NCBI GenBank assembly: GCA_900473915.1
Contig: UCNG01000011.1
Location: 146,542-210,541 of the forward strand
Length of the DNA stretch: 64,000 bases
Reading direction: 5' to 3'
From: Hyphomicrobiales bacterium
GTDB taxonomy: Bacteria > Pseudomonadota > Alphaproteobacteria > Rhizobiales > Rhizobiaceae
Shown: in pieces, positions 19,353-27,698 of the stretch
Numbering within the stretch: position 1 is the stretch's first letter
How the letters are laid out: each line of letters begins with the position of its first letter
Position numbers and translations under genes: made by a program
Notes under the pieces: generated by a model
What the model saw: the letters and a program-made list of their open reading frames with translations, nothing else
Database searches by the model: none
What the model was told of the DNA's origin: nothing

Positions 19353-20308
19353 GACCGCGACCCTCCGCGAATTTCCGAATAAAGATAGGGAATGATGATC
19401 GAGAAGATCATCACCAGCATGATGATTGCCGATGAAGCACCGATACCCATCTGGTTCCGGGTGAATGTATAGGAATACATGAACGTCGCAGGCAATTCTG
19501 TAGCCTGACCCGGTCCACCACCGGTCAATGCGATCACCAGATCATAGGCCTTGATCGCCAGATGAGCGAGAACCACGAACGCCGACAGGAAAACCGGGCG
19601 CATCAACGGAATGATGATGCGGCGATAGATGGTGCCCGTTGAAGCGCCGTCAATTTGGGCCGCCTTGATGATCTCGTTGTCGACACCGCGCAATCCTGCC
19701 AGAAACATCGCCATCACGAACCCGGATGATTGCCACACCGCGGCGATCACCAGACAGTAGATTGCCATCGTATTGCTCTTGATCCAGTTGAACGAGAAAC
19801 TCTCCCAACCCCATAGATGCATTGTGTTTTCCAGACCAATGCCGGGATCGAGAAACCACTTCCATGCCGTTCCGGTCACGATGAAAGACAATGCCATTGG
19901 ATAGAGATAAATTGGACGCAGAACACCTTCGCCGCGGATTTTCTGATCAAGTAGGATCGCAAGAGAAAGTCCGATAACCGAGCAGATAATGATATAAAGC
20001 GAGGCAAAGATTGCCAGATTAGTGATTGCCCGCCACCAATGGGGCAAGGCCCAGAGCTTGGTGTAATTCGCGAGTCCGACAAAGCCATAGGACGGCAGCA
20101 TTCGGCTGTTGGTAAGCGAGAGAACGCCGGTATAGATGACGAAACCGTAGACGAAGACCAGCACTATGAGAAAGCTCGGACCCAGCACCAGCTTTGGCAC
20201 CAGTTCCTGTATTCGGCTGTTACGCTGCATATTTGCGTCACCCTGTTTGCGCAGTTGGGACTCTACGTCCAATATAGACGCGGCTCCAGACATCAGTTTG
20301 ATGGGCAT
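19349..20308 (-). CDS. Sugar ABC transporter permease 1 (MalF-type)
   Basis: This 319-residue protein has six membrane spans after a roughly 40-residue cytoplasmic tail. The EAA loop is GVDNEIIKAAQIDGASTGTIYRRIIIP near residue 225. The ATG at 20308 has GAGG 7 bases upstream and is preferred to the internal ATG at 20231, which lacks a ribosome site. A hairpin in the 203-bp gap separates it from the binding-protein gene. Confidence 0.92.
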   Translation of the reverse strand: MPIKLMSGAASILDVESQLRKQGDANMQRNSRIQELVPKLVLGPSFLIVLVFVYGFVIYTGVLSLTNSRMLPSYGFVGLANYTKLWALPHWWRAITNLAIFASLYIIICSVIGLSLAILLDQKIRGEGVLRPIYLYPMALSFIVTGTAWKWFLDPGIGLENTMHLWGWESFSFNWIKSNTMAIYCLVIAAVWQSSGFVMAMFLAGLRGVDNEIIKAAQIDGASTGTIYRRIIIPLMRPVFLSAFVVLAHLAIKAYDLVIALTGGGPGQATELPATFMYSYTFTRNQMGIGASSAIIMLVMIFSIIIPYLYSEIRGGSRS

Positions 20309-20474
20309 TCTGGCGCCTCAGCCAGATATGGGCCGAATGCACCCAAGAAGTTCAATCCGCTGCAATTTCCGATGGAAACATGCAGAGTTTCATCATGCAA
20401 TTGTTGTTTTGATTTCTGGCTGCAATCGTCGTCACCTTCAAATATGTGGCCAATATCCGAAGTGCCTGAGATAC

Positions 20475-20504
20475 GAGGCGTCCAGAAGGTTTCCTGGACG
20501 CCTC
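20475..20504 (-). terminator. Hairpin directly after the sugar-binding-protein gene
   Basis: An 11-bp perfect inverted repeat (20475-20485 with 20494-20504) with an 8-base loop begins 8 bp after the binding-protein stop. It sits inside the operon, as in the amino-acid operon at 11.3 kb, so it more likely stabilises the 5' transcript or partly terminates than fully ends the operon. Confidence 0.7.
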
Positions 20505-20511
20505 TTTGCGG

Positions 20512-21777
20512 TTATTTCGCAGCTTCGACAGCCGATACCAGTTCCTTGACGGCATCTTCCGAAGAAAGCTGACCGTTGAACTGACGGGTTACGACATCAT
20601 AGATAGCGTTCTTGACAGCTGCCGGGTTGGCATAGCCATGTGCCATTGAGCCCAGCATCGTACCCTTTTCACTCGCTTCCTTTTCGTCAGCGATAGCTTT
20701 CTTGCCACAAGCATCAAAGTCCGTATCGGGCACATCGGTACGCGCTGGAGCCGATCCCTTCACCACATTGAATGCCGACTGGAAAGCCGGGCTCTCAATC
20801 GCCGATGCCATTTCAAGCTGAGCCGGAACCTTGTCTTCCGAGACCTTGAACATAGCAAACATATCGGAATTGAATGTGATTGCGCCCTGCGTGCCCGGGT
20901 AGCGCATGCAGACAAAGTCTTCACCCGGCTTCTTGCCAGCCTTGATGAACTCGCCCTTGGCCCAGTCGCCCATAAACTGGAGACCGGCCTTGCCTTCGAT
21001 AACCATCGCCGAAGCAAGATTCCAATCCCGACCGGAGAAATTGTCATCAACATAGGAGCGCAGCTTCGTCATACGATCGAAAGCCTGCTTCATCGTATCA
21101 CTGCCGAGCGTATCGGGATCAAGGTCGACAAAGGCCTTCTTGTAAAAATCAGTGCCGAAGGAGAGCACGACGGCGTCAAAGATCGTGGCGTCCTGCCATG
21201 GCTGCCCGCCATGAGCGACCGGAGTGATCCCCTGTTCCTTGAACTTGTCGAGCAAAGCGATCAATTCGTCCCAATTGGTTGGCTCCTTACCGCCAGCCTT
21301 CTCGAGCGCTGCCTTATTGATCCACATCCAGTTTGTGGAGTGAACATTGACGGGAGCCGCGATCCAGTGACCGTCATACTTGGCAAATTCCTGCAAGGGG
21401 GCCGGGATAACCTTTTCCCAACCTTCCTTGGTAGCGATCTCATCGAGGTTGCCAAGAGCCCCCTGCTCTGCCCAGTCACGAATGTCGAAGCCGAGCATCT
21501 GCACTGCCGTCGGCGCATTGCCCGCCGTAACGCGCGCGCGCAATACCGTCATGGCTTCTGTACCGCCGCCGCCAGCAACCGGCATATCAGTCCAGCTGAT
21601 GCCCTTTTTTTCAAGGTCCTTCTTGAGAACATCAAGTGCGGCAGCTTCACCGCCAGCCGTCCACCAGTGCAGAACTTCGACATTCTGCTTGTCCTGTGCA
21701 TTAGCAACAGGCGCCATTCCGGCGAGCAAGGCACAGGCGGCCGTACCCATCGCAGCAAGCTTCAAAAGTTTATGCAT
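20512..21777 (-). CDS. Sugar ABC transporter periplasmic binding protein (GtsA-like)
   Basis: This 421-residue exported protein starts at the ATG at 21777 (GGGAGG 5 bases upstream), with a signal peptide ending near ANAQ (residue 27). The family 1 solute-binding fold is recognised from [39 protein letters not shown] and [20 protein letters not shown]. This combination resembles the GtsA/glucose-mannose binding group, so glucose, mannose or a related hexose is the best guess. It is the first gene of a four-gene uptake operon whose promoter carries a LacI-type operator about 270 bp upstream. Confidence 0.9.
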   Translation of the reverse strand: MHKLLKLAAMGTAACALLAGMAPVANAQDKQNVEVLHWWTAGGEAAALDVLKKDLEKKGISWTDMPVAGGGGTEAMTVLRARVTAGNAPTAVQMLGFDIRDWAEQGALGNLDEIATKEGWEKVIPAPLQEFAKYDGHWIAAPVNVHSTNWMWINKAALEKAGGKEPTNWDELIALLDKFKEQGITPVAHGGQPWQDATIFDAVVLSFGTDFYKKAFVDLDPDTLGSDTMKQAFDRMTKLRSYVDDNFSGRDWNLASAMVIEGKAGLQFMGDWAKGEFIKAGKKPGEDFVCMRYPGTQGAITFNSDMFAMFKVSEDKVPAQLEMASAIESPAFQSAFNVVKGSAPARTDVPDTDFDACGKKAIADEKEASEKGTMLGSMAHGYANPAAVKNAIYDVVTRQFNGQLSSEDAVKELVSAVEAAK

Positions 21778-22040
21778 GTCTACCTCCCGTAGAAACAAAC
21801 GAAACTAAAACTATCGGATACTCGGCCAAGCCTCTGCTTATGCGCAATAATCCGCTTCGTCATTCCTATCCGCACCTCCTCGGTGCGGACCAGAAACCGA
21901 CTGCACCACACAGCCTCTTTCTGTTAGTCACTGCCGCAATATGATGCGAAAGCTCCCGCTTTCACCTGCGCCCCGACCATCCTTTGACGGCGTTTTTCCT
22001 GAAATCCTCCACCTCACTCTTACGCCGCCTCGCCCCAATT

Positions 22041-22052
22041 GACAACGTTGTC
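22041..22052. promoter_or_regulatory. Perfect 12-bp palindrome, LacI-type operator of the sugar ABC operon
   Basis: GACAACGTTGTC is fully palindromic with the central CG typical of LacI/GalR-family sites. It begins 2 bp beyond the -10 element of the promoter at 22055-22083, where a repressor would block initiation. No LacI-family gene is present in the window, so the repressor must be encoded elsewhere. Confidence 0.6.
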
Positions 22053-22054
22053 TT

Positions 22055-22083
22055 TTATGAATGCGAAATATCCTCCAGACAAG
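22055..22083 (-). promoter_or_regulatory. Promoter of the sugar ABC operon
   Basis: Read on the minus strand, CTTGTC (22083-22078), a 17-bp spacer and TCATAA (22060-22055) form a sigma-70-type promoter. Transcription would start near 22048, giving an untranslated leader of roughly 270 bases before the binding-protein ATG at 21777. I see no recognisable riboswitch in that leader. Confidence 0.5.
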
Positions 22084-22361
22084 GTATGGCACGTAGGATA
22101 GGCCCCAACCCTCCCAGCCTGTCAATAGTTCCTATCCGACAAAACGGGAGAAGCCCAATCGATTAAAACTGCAAGTAGAACCAACAGTCTCAAAAACCAT
22201 TGGAAAAGAATGGGTTACCCTTTGAAAGACGGTTATTTACATGGTTCTGATGCAGTGAACTTCAAAGGTGGCAGCGGCCGTAGAAATTCCCTCCTCTCCT
22301 ACTGGACAAGCCATCGACAAGGGCATAAGTTCGCGCCGCTCGCATAATAGTGTGCGGGTTT

Positions 22362-22515
22362 GTTCTCGGGGCGGGGTGAAACTCCCCACCGGCGGTATGA
22401 AGCAAAAGCTTTAAGCCCGCGAGCGCCTGATAGGGGTCGATTCGGCTTCAATTCAGGGTCAGCAGATCCGGTGAAATGCCGGAGCCGACGGTTAAAGTCC
22501 GGATGGAAGAGAGCA
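22362..22515 (+). ncRNA. FMN riboswitch (RFN element)
   Basis: The conserved RFN core is unmistakable: CTCGGGGCGGGGTGAAACTC followed by CCCACCGGCGGTA at the 5' side, GCCCGCGAGCGCC in the middle, GATCCGGTGAAATGCCGGAG, then CCGACGGTTAAAGTCCGGAT and a closing AGAGAGCA. It precedes ribH by 80 bases. I see no strong terminator hairpin in that stretch, so FMN probably controls translation initiation or uses another mode of termination. Confidence 0.96.
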
Positions 22516-22594
22516 ATTGATCGCCAGGATTGTGCCATTTCGGTGCCGTCTAGCGTTCTTTTGTGCGCCCTGATTCTAGTTTCGTGAGGAACCT

Positions 22595-23071
22595 ATGAAC
22601 CAGAGCTATCCGAACAAGACTTCCTTCAAAATTGCATTCGTTCAGGCTCGTTGGCACGCCGATATTGTCGATGAAGCCCGCAAGAGTTTTATCGAAGAAC
22701 TGTCAGCAAAGGCCGGCGCCAACGTAGAAGTCGAAATCTTCGATGTTCCCGGGGCGTATGAAATTCCGCTCCACGCCAAAACCTTGGCCAAAACCGGGCA
22801 ATTCGCTGCGATAGTCGGTGCGGCCTTCGTCGTGGATGGTGGTATATACCGGCACGATTTTGTCGCAACTGCGGTTATCAACGGCATGATGCAGGTTGGT
22901 CTTGAGACCGAAGTTCCAATTCTCAGCGTTGTCCTGACACCGCATCATTTCCATGAAAGCAAAGAGCATCGTGATTTCTTCCATGCACATTTCAAGGTGA
23001 AAGGCGTGGAAGCAGCCCATGCCGCTTTGCAGATTGTCGGCGAACGCAGCCGCATTAACGCGCTCGTATAA
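22595..23071 (+). CDS. ribH: 6,7-dimethyl-8-ribityllumazine synthase, RibH2 type
   Basis: This 158-residue enzyme condenses 5-amino-6-ribitylaminouracil with 3,4-dihydroxybutanone phosphate, the penultimate step of riboflavin synthesis. FVQARWHADIVDEARKSF, FDVPGAYEIPLHAKTLA, GGIYRHDFVATAVINGMMQV and the late HHFHES stretch identify it as the Brucella RibH2 isoform. RibH2 is known to be decameric and strongly immunogenic in Brucella. It differs from the remembered Brucella sequence at a number of positions, consistent with Ochrobactrum. It is alone under the FMN riboswitch. The ribosome site is GTGAGGAACCT before the ATG. Confidence 0.96.
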   Translation: MNQSYPNKTSFKIAFVQARWHADIVDEARKSFIEELSAKAGANVEVEIFDVPGAYEIPLHAKTLAKTGQFAAIVGAAFVVDGGIYRHDFVATAVINGMMQVGLETEVPILSVVLTPHHFHESKEHRDFFHAHFKVKGVEAAHAALQIVGERSRINALV

Positions 23072-23077
23072 GTGCTG

Positions 23078-23109
23078 GCCTGACCGGCACCTAAAAAGGC
23101 CGGTCAGGC
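23078..23109. terminator. Bidirectional hairpin between ribH and fdhD
   Basis: An 11-bp perfect stem (23078-23088 with 23099-23109) lies 7 bp after the ribH stop and overlaps the last codons of the convergent fdhD gene. The loop is A-rich. Confidence 0.7.
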
Positions 23110-23930
23110 TTCACGATAGAATGCGGATGGGTATAAATATCGAAATCATCGCCTCGAACCAACGCAATAAGCGTCAGGCCAGCGTCCTCCGCCGTCCGAA
23201 TGGCCAGTGCGGTCGGTGCCGAAATGGCGGCCAGAACCGGCACGCCGAATAGCACAGCCTTTTGCACCATCTCCACCGATACACGGCTTGTAATGGCTAC
23301 AATTCCTATCGCCGGTTTAACATTCGTGCGGGAAACTGCGCCAACAAGTTTGTCGAGCGCATTATGACGTCCGACGTCTTCGCGGACCGCGACGAGTCCG
23401 TTTTCCGGTGTATAAAATCCAGCCGCATGAACGGCTCTGGTTTCTGCATTCAGTCGCTGCCCTTCCGCGAGCGAAGCTATAGCCGCTCGCACTTCTCCTG
23501 CCGTAAACCGCCTTTCCGCATTTTTCAAAACGTTTAGCGGTCGCAACGCATGTTCGATCGAATCTATGCCGCACAACCCACAACCTACGGGTCCCGCCAT
23601 AAACCTGCGCCTTGCAGCAAGCCGCTGCTCCTGTGGTTCGGCCAGCCTGATCTGTATGTCTATGCCCTTTTCAAAGGCAACAGCCTCAACTGCTTCGATC
23701 TCGGAAATATGATCAACGATATTTTCAGTCAGAGTAAAACCGATGGCAAAGTCTTCAAGATCGTCCGGCGTCGCCATCATAACGGCCTGTGTCGAGCCAT
23801 TGTAACTTATAGCCACCGGCACCTCTTCCGGCACGGTGCGCGTGCTTTCATTGAAGCCCGACGCGCGATGCGCGAGATACGGCACCTTTCGGCTTGTAGT
23901 CTGGATCATCATCTCATTCTCGTCCGTCAC
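23091..23930 (-). CDS. fdhD: Formate dehydrogenase sulfurtransferase FdhD
   Basis: FdhD moves sulfur from IscS to the Mo-bis-MGD cofactor of formate dehydrogenase. The 279-residue frame has the CxxC active-site loop in MAGPVGCGLCGIDSIEHAL (about residue 117), the DLEDFAIGFTLTENI region near residue 60 and REDVGRHNALDKLVG near 180. The start is uncertain: GTG at 23930 or the in-frame ATG at 23912. No formate dehydrogenase subunit is adjacent, so its partner is elsewhere in the genome. Confidence 0.95.
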   Translation of the reverse strand: MTDENEMMIQTTSRKVPYLAHRASGFNESTRTVPEEVPVAISYNGSTQAVMMATPDDLEDFAIGFTLTENIVDHISEIEAVEAVAFEKGIDIQIRLAEPQEQRLAARRRFMAGPVGCGLCGIDSIEHALRPLNVLKNAERRFTAGEVRAAIASLAEGQRLNAETRAVHAAGFYTPENGLVAVREDVGRHNALDKLVGAVSRTNVKPAIGIVAITSRVSVEMVQKAVLFGVPVLAAISAPTALAIRTAEDAGLTLIALVRGDDFDIYTHPHSIVKPDRPF

Positions 23931-24025
23931 GCGTCATGAACCCAACAGTTTCATGTGGCACGAAATCAGCTTTTATGTAAGGTGCCACCAAACAAGCCCC
24001 ACGGTTCGGGGCAAGCGAGGAAGAG

Positions 24026-24370
24026 ATGGATATTCGGCAGATAGACGATAATTACTCGGTTTCAGGCCAGATCGAACCTGACGACGTGCGCGACATTGCG
24101 GCGGAGGGTTTTCGCACAATCATCTGCAATCGGCCCGATCATGAAGGCGGGCCAGATCAGCCGGCGTTCGCCGAGATTGCACGCGTTGCAGAAAAGGCTG
24201 GCTTGGCAACCTACTATATCCCGGTTATCGGCGGACAGCTGACGCAGGAAGATGTGGATGCGATGGCAGCAGCACTGGATGAAGCCGAAGGACCCATTCT
24301 TGGCTACTGCCGATCGGGTGCACGCTCTACGAATATTTACGGAATCGTACAGCAGCAAAGGCGCGGATAA
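24026..24370 (+). CDS. DUF442/TIGR01244-type protein-tyrosine-phosphatase-like (sulfur transferase) domain protein
   Basis: This 114-residue protein begins MDIRQIDDNYSVSGQI and carries GFRTIICNRPDHEGG and the phosphatase-like loop LGYCRSGARSTN, both hallmarks of DUF442. The Cys and Arg of the loop are intact, so it may be a phosphatase or a sulfide/sulfur-handling enzyme. In rhizobia the family often occurs fused or next to sulfur-oxidation or beta-lactamase-fold genes; here it stands alone. GAGGAAGAG precedes the ATG. Confidence 0.85.
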   Translation: MDIRQIDDNYSVSGQIEPDDVRDIAAEGFRTIICNRPDHEGGPDQPAFAEIARVAEKAGLATYYIPVIGGQLTQEDVDAMAAALDEAEGPILGYCRSGARSTNIYGIVQQQRRG

Positions 24371-24439
24371 AGAACGACCGCAGGCTATGAGGACGGTGAA
24401 GCCGCAAAGGCATTTCTACAGTCTTTGCAAACATGGAAA

Positions 24440-24811
24440 TCATCGTCCTGAAAGCCGGGCGCGGCCCGAATGAACGGCGCGCGATGTGTGGGCGCAATAT
24501 TGACGATAATAGCTCATGCCGGTGCGCGCCACCGTCGCGACAACACCGCCAAGAACGAGAAGCCAGCCAATGGCCTGTGGCCAGTTAAAGCTTTCGATCC
24601 CGCCGCTGAGCGCCACGATAAAAATACCGGCCCAGAGCAGAGCAGCCGTGCGACGCCAGAATACCGGATTGAGTTCGTCAAAGACGGCTTTCCACAACGA
24701 GTGAACAAGGCAGGCGAAAAAAAGAGCCGCGGCCAGACCGATATTGAGCAACTCGACCGGAAGCCATTGTTGCGAAGTAAGCATCGTTTCCATCATCCAC
24801 TTAACCAACAT
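24440..24811 (-). CDS. Small integral membrane protein, unknown function
   Basis: This 123-residue frame has three clear hydrophobic helices (about 19-40, 53-70 and 77-95) and a polar, arginine-rich tail. I do not recognise a family. The helix pattern and clean minus-strand frame, with no competing gene, support it as real. The start is uncertain (ATG at 24811, or the ATG pair 15-18 bases later) because none has a convincing ribosome site. Confidence 0.6.
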   Translation of the reverse strand: MLVKWMMETMLTSQQWLPVELLNIGLAAALFFACLVHSLWKAVFDELNPVFWRRTAALLWAGIFIVALSGGIESFNWPQAIGWLLVLGGVVATVARTGMSYYRQYCAHTSRAVHSGRARLSGR

Positions 24812-25178
24812 TCGTACGAAGAAACCCGTTACGGATTTATCTTGCGATCCGAGTACTGTTACTGTTCGTCCTATTCAGCTTTCGCTTTGTGGCCGCAACG
24901 TGTTACAAGCACGGAAAGCTCCTTCGGATAAATTCACTTATTATTGCGATCACGCGAAATATCGTGTTGAAAACATTGCTCTATTTCAAGTGCCTAGACG
25001 GATCAGGCACCTCGCAAGCCCTTCGAGAAATTGAGGAATTTGTGGTTCCACGCTGCTGGCTTTTGGACGCAATGTTGCATGTGCGACCACGTAGGGTAAC
25101 AGCTTTGTAACAATTCGGCAGAGAAAAACCGCTTCCGGAAGCCCTCCAGAATTCGCAGTTATTCACAAGCACACGCTA
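24812..25178. other. Intergenic stretch without recognised gene
   Basis: It contains a short inverted repeat GTGCCT/AGGCAC (24990-24995, 25005-25010) and a GTAACA pair (25096 and 25107) recalling the repeats at 17.07 kb. No open frame with a ribosome site or RNA fold is convincing. Confidence 0.4.
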
Positions 25179-27539
25179 TTAGACAGCTTTTACTTGTTCG
25201 CCGCCCTTTTGCGATAAGATTACCGCCGATGGGTCTACGGAAGCTGGTGCATTTGCAGGACGTCCGAACAGAAAACCCTGAACCTGTTCACAACCCTCTT
25301 CAATTACCATGCGATGCTGGTCGAAGGTTTCTATCCCTTCTGCCACCACCGGCAGGTCCAGGCTGCGCCCCAGCCCGACGATGGCTCGGACAATGGCTCT
25401 CGCACTGACGTCCGTTTCCATGCTGGTAATAAAACTGCGGTCGATCTTGATTTTGTCGAATGGGAAACTTTGAAGATTGCTGAGTGACGAATAGCCGGTA
25501 CCGAAGTCGTCCATAACAACACGGACGCCTGATTTCTTCATGCGGCGCAGCAGTTCAAGTGTCGTCGATCGATCCTTCATCAGAGCGGATTCTGTTATCT
25601 CCAATTCCAGTCTCGTCGGATCAAGGCCGGTTTCTGTGATGATCGAACTGACAGTATCCGGCAGACTGATCAGACGGAACTGCACGGGTGACAGATTGAC
25701 CGCGATAGTCAGATGCTTCTCCCATCCGGCAGCTGTGCGGCAAGCTTCACGCAAAACCCACTCGCCCAGAGCCACGATTGCTCCGGTTTCCTCCGCGATA
25801 GGAATGAAAACTTCCGGTGGTATCTGACCACGTTCGGGATGGTTCCAGCGAACAAGCGCCTCGTAGCCCGTGCAGCGTCCATCGGCAGTGGCAAACAAAG
25901 GTTGATAGGCAATACTGATCTGGCCACGAAGCATGGCATGGCGCAAATCAGCCTCCATCTGGCGACGTTCGCTTATCTCACGATCCATTTCCGGCGAATA
26001 GAACGCCACCATCCCGCGCCCTTCCGTCTTTGCTCGATAAAGCGCAACGTCTGCTGCATGCCGGAGGGCTGCTGCATCCTTGCCGTCATTTGGATATAGA
26101 GCAACGCCAATGCTGACACCGACAGCAGTTGGATCGAGTACTGTATTCAGTTCTGACCGGAAAGTTTCCAGTATCTTCTCACTCAGTTTCCGCGCACCTC
26201 TGGGCTGGGGTACACCAACCTGCAGAATAATGAACTCGTCACCGCCAATACGTGCGGCCGTATCTATACCGTTGATGCAGCGTTTCAGAATGCTGGAGAC
26301 CGTCTTCAATACCCGGTCACCTTCGGCATGGCCGAAAATGTCGTTCACAGCTTTGAACCGGTCCAGATCAAGCGCCAAGACGGCGAAAGGTTCGCGATTG
26401 CGACGCGCGACGGCATTCGCAAGCCGTTCCTCGAGAGACACACGATTGGGTAAATCGGTCAGCGCATCATGCCGCGCCATATACTCGATCTGGCGCTGGG
26501 CCGTGCGCTTTTCAGTAAGGTCCCGCACAGCAAGCACCTCGCAAGGGCGCCCCTGATACTCAATCGTATGAACCGCCAATTCAAAGATGCGCTCGTCATT
26601 TGGGAACCGCGGCGCGGCTTCGATTGCGTCTTGGCGGGATGCACAGACAGGAAGTCCATCAGCCGCCAACAACAGCTTATCGGGAGCAACTCCCAGGAGT
26701 GCCTTTTCGCTGCGCCGCATGAGATCGGAGAAACGGTCGTTCATCTCCACTATCCTGCCATCCCTGATAACAGCCAGCCCCTCCAGCGTAGCGTTCGCAA
26801 ATCCTTTCAAGTCGGTCATGTAACGGTCTATGAAGACTGCAACAATCGTCATCAGCGCTGCGATGCATACCACGGTGGCGATGGCCCCGATCAGCCAGAC
26901 CCGACCGACACCGAGAGGGTCAGCGGCAGGAAGGGCAGGATTTGGAACCAGCTCGGTGGATGCAACCGCTGTGAAATGGAGCGTGCAAACCGCCAATACT
27001 CCTCCCAACGTCGGGAGCAGAATACGCATCCAACCTGAGGCATTCGTCACGAACCAGAAAGCGGCCAGCAAAAACAGGACCGATATTATGCAGCCGACGA
27101 TCACTGGCGGGAGATCATAACGAACATCGGCGGCCGCCTTGACTGCATTCATACCCATGAAATGCATCGCTGCTATCGATAGTGTCGCCGAAATGCCCGC
27201 AGTCAGGGCGTATTTGAACGTAGTTCCCTTCAGAAAGCGAAGGCTCAACCAAAAGCCGAGGACGGCGATTACAGCCGAAAGAACGGTGATGGTGAAATCA
27301 AACTCGATTGCGACTGTGCCGGTATAGGCGAGCATGGCTACAAAGTGGGTCGCCCATACGCCCAGTCCTCCCGCGAATGCACTGATTGCAAGCCAATTGT
27401 CGCGGCGGCTTTCCGTGCATTCACGCGCACGGGCAAACAACAGGAAAAATGCAAACATGCTTGCAAATGAAATGGATGCAGCCAACACTACAAAAGGCTG
27501 ATCGTGCTGTACTGTCACGCATTCCAGGACTTTAAACAT
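25179..27539 (-). CDS. Membrane-bound MHYT-PAS-GGDEF-EAL cyclic-di-GMP protein
   Basis: From the ATG at 27539 (CAGGGGGCGAC upstream) the protein has about 786 residues. The first 220 or so form an MHYT sensor: seven helices with the repeated metal-binding motifs ATHFVAMLAY, AAMHFMGMNA and CTLHFTAVAS. A PAS-like segment follows (240-350), then GGDEF (ARIGGDEFIIL, intact) and EAL (GYEALVRWNHP, LEITESAL, DDFGTGYSSL, VVAEGIET, all intact). The inhibitory I-site before GGDEF is NGID instead of RxxD. Both enzyme domains look active, so the net direction of c-di-GMP turnover cannot be read. MHYT is proposed to sense gases or copper. Confidence 0.93.
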   Translation of the reverse strand: MFKVLECVTVQHDQPFVVLAASISFASMFAFFLLFARARECTESRRDNWLAISAFAGGLGVWATHFVAMLAYTGTVAIEFDFTITVLSAVIAVLGFWLSLRFLKGTTFKYALTAGISATLSIAAMHFMGMNAVKAAADVRYDLPPVIVGCIISVLFLLAAFWFVTNASGWMRILLPTLGGVLAVCTLHFTAVASTELVPNPALPAADPLGVGRVWLIGAIATVVCIAALMTIVAVFIDRYMTDLKGFANATLEGLAVIRDGRIVEMNDRFSDLMRRSEKALLGVAPDKLLLAADGLPVCASRQDAIEAAPRFPNDERIFELAVHTIEYQGRPCEVLAVRDLTEKRTAQRQIEYMARHDALTDLPNRVSLEERLANAVARRNREPFAVLALDLDRFKAVNDIFGHAEGDRVLKTVSSILKRCINGIDTAARIGGDEFIILQVGVPQPRGARKLSEKILETFRSELNTVLDPTAVGVSIGVALYPNDGKDAAALRHAADVALYRAKTEGRGMVAFYSPEMDREISERRQMEADLRHAMLRGQISIAYQPLFATADGRCTGYEALVRWNHPERGQIPPEVFIPIAEETGAIVALGEWVLREACRTAAGWEKHLTIAVNLSPVQFRLISLPDTVSSIITETGLDPTRLELEITESALMKDRSTTLELLRRMKKSGVRVVMDDFGTGYSSLSNLQSFPFDKIKIDRSFITSMETDVSARAIVRAIVGLGRSLDLPVVAEGIETFDQHRMVIEEGCEQVQGFLFGRPANAPASVDPSAVILSQKGGEQVKAV

Positions 27540-27698
27540 GTCGCCCCCTGCGCCCGCTTCAGGTGCAGTTCTTATAAAATACAACCAAAATACTGCCGAG
27601 ACTGCGCTTGGCTTACCGAATAAAAATATCGGCAACTATTTAAGTATTTCTGAATTATCGAATATACCGATTAATGCCCGCCGATGGTGCAGGAGAAA

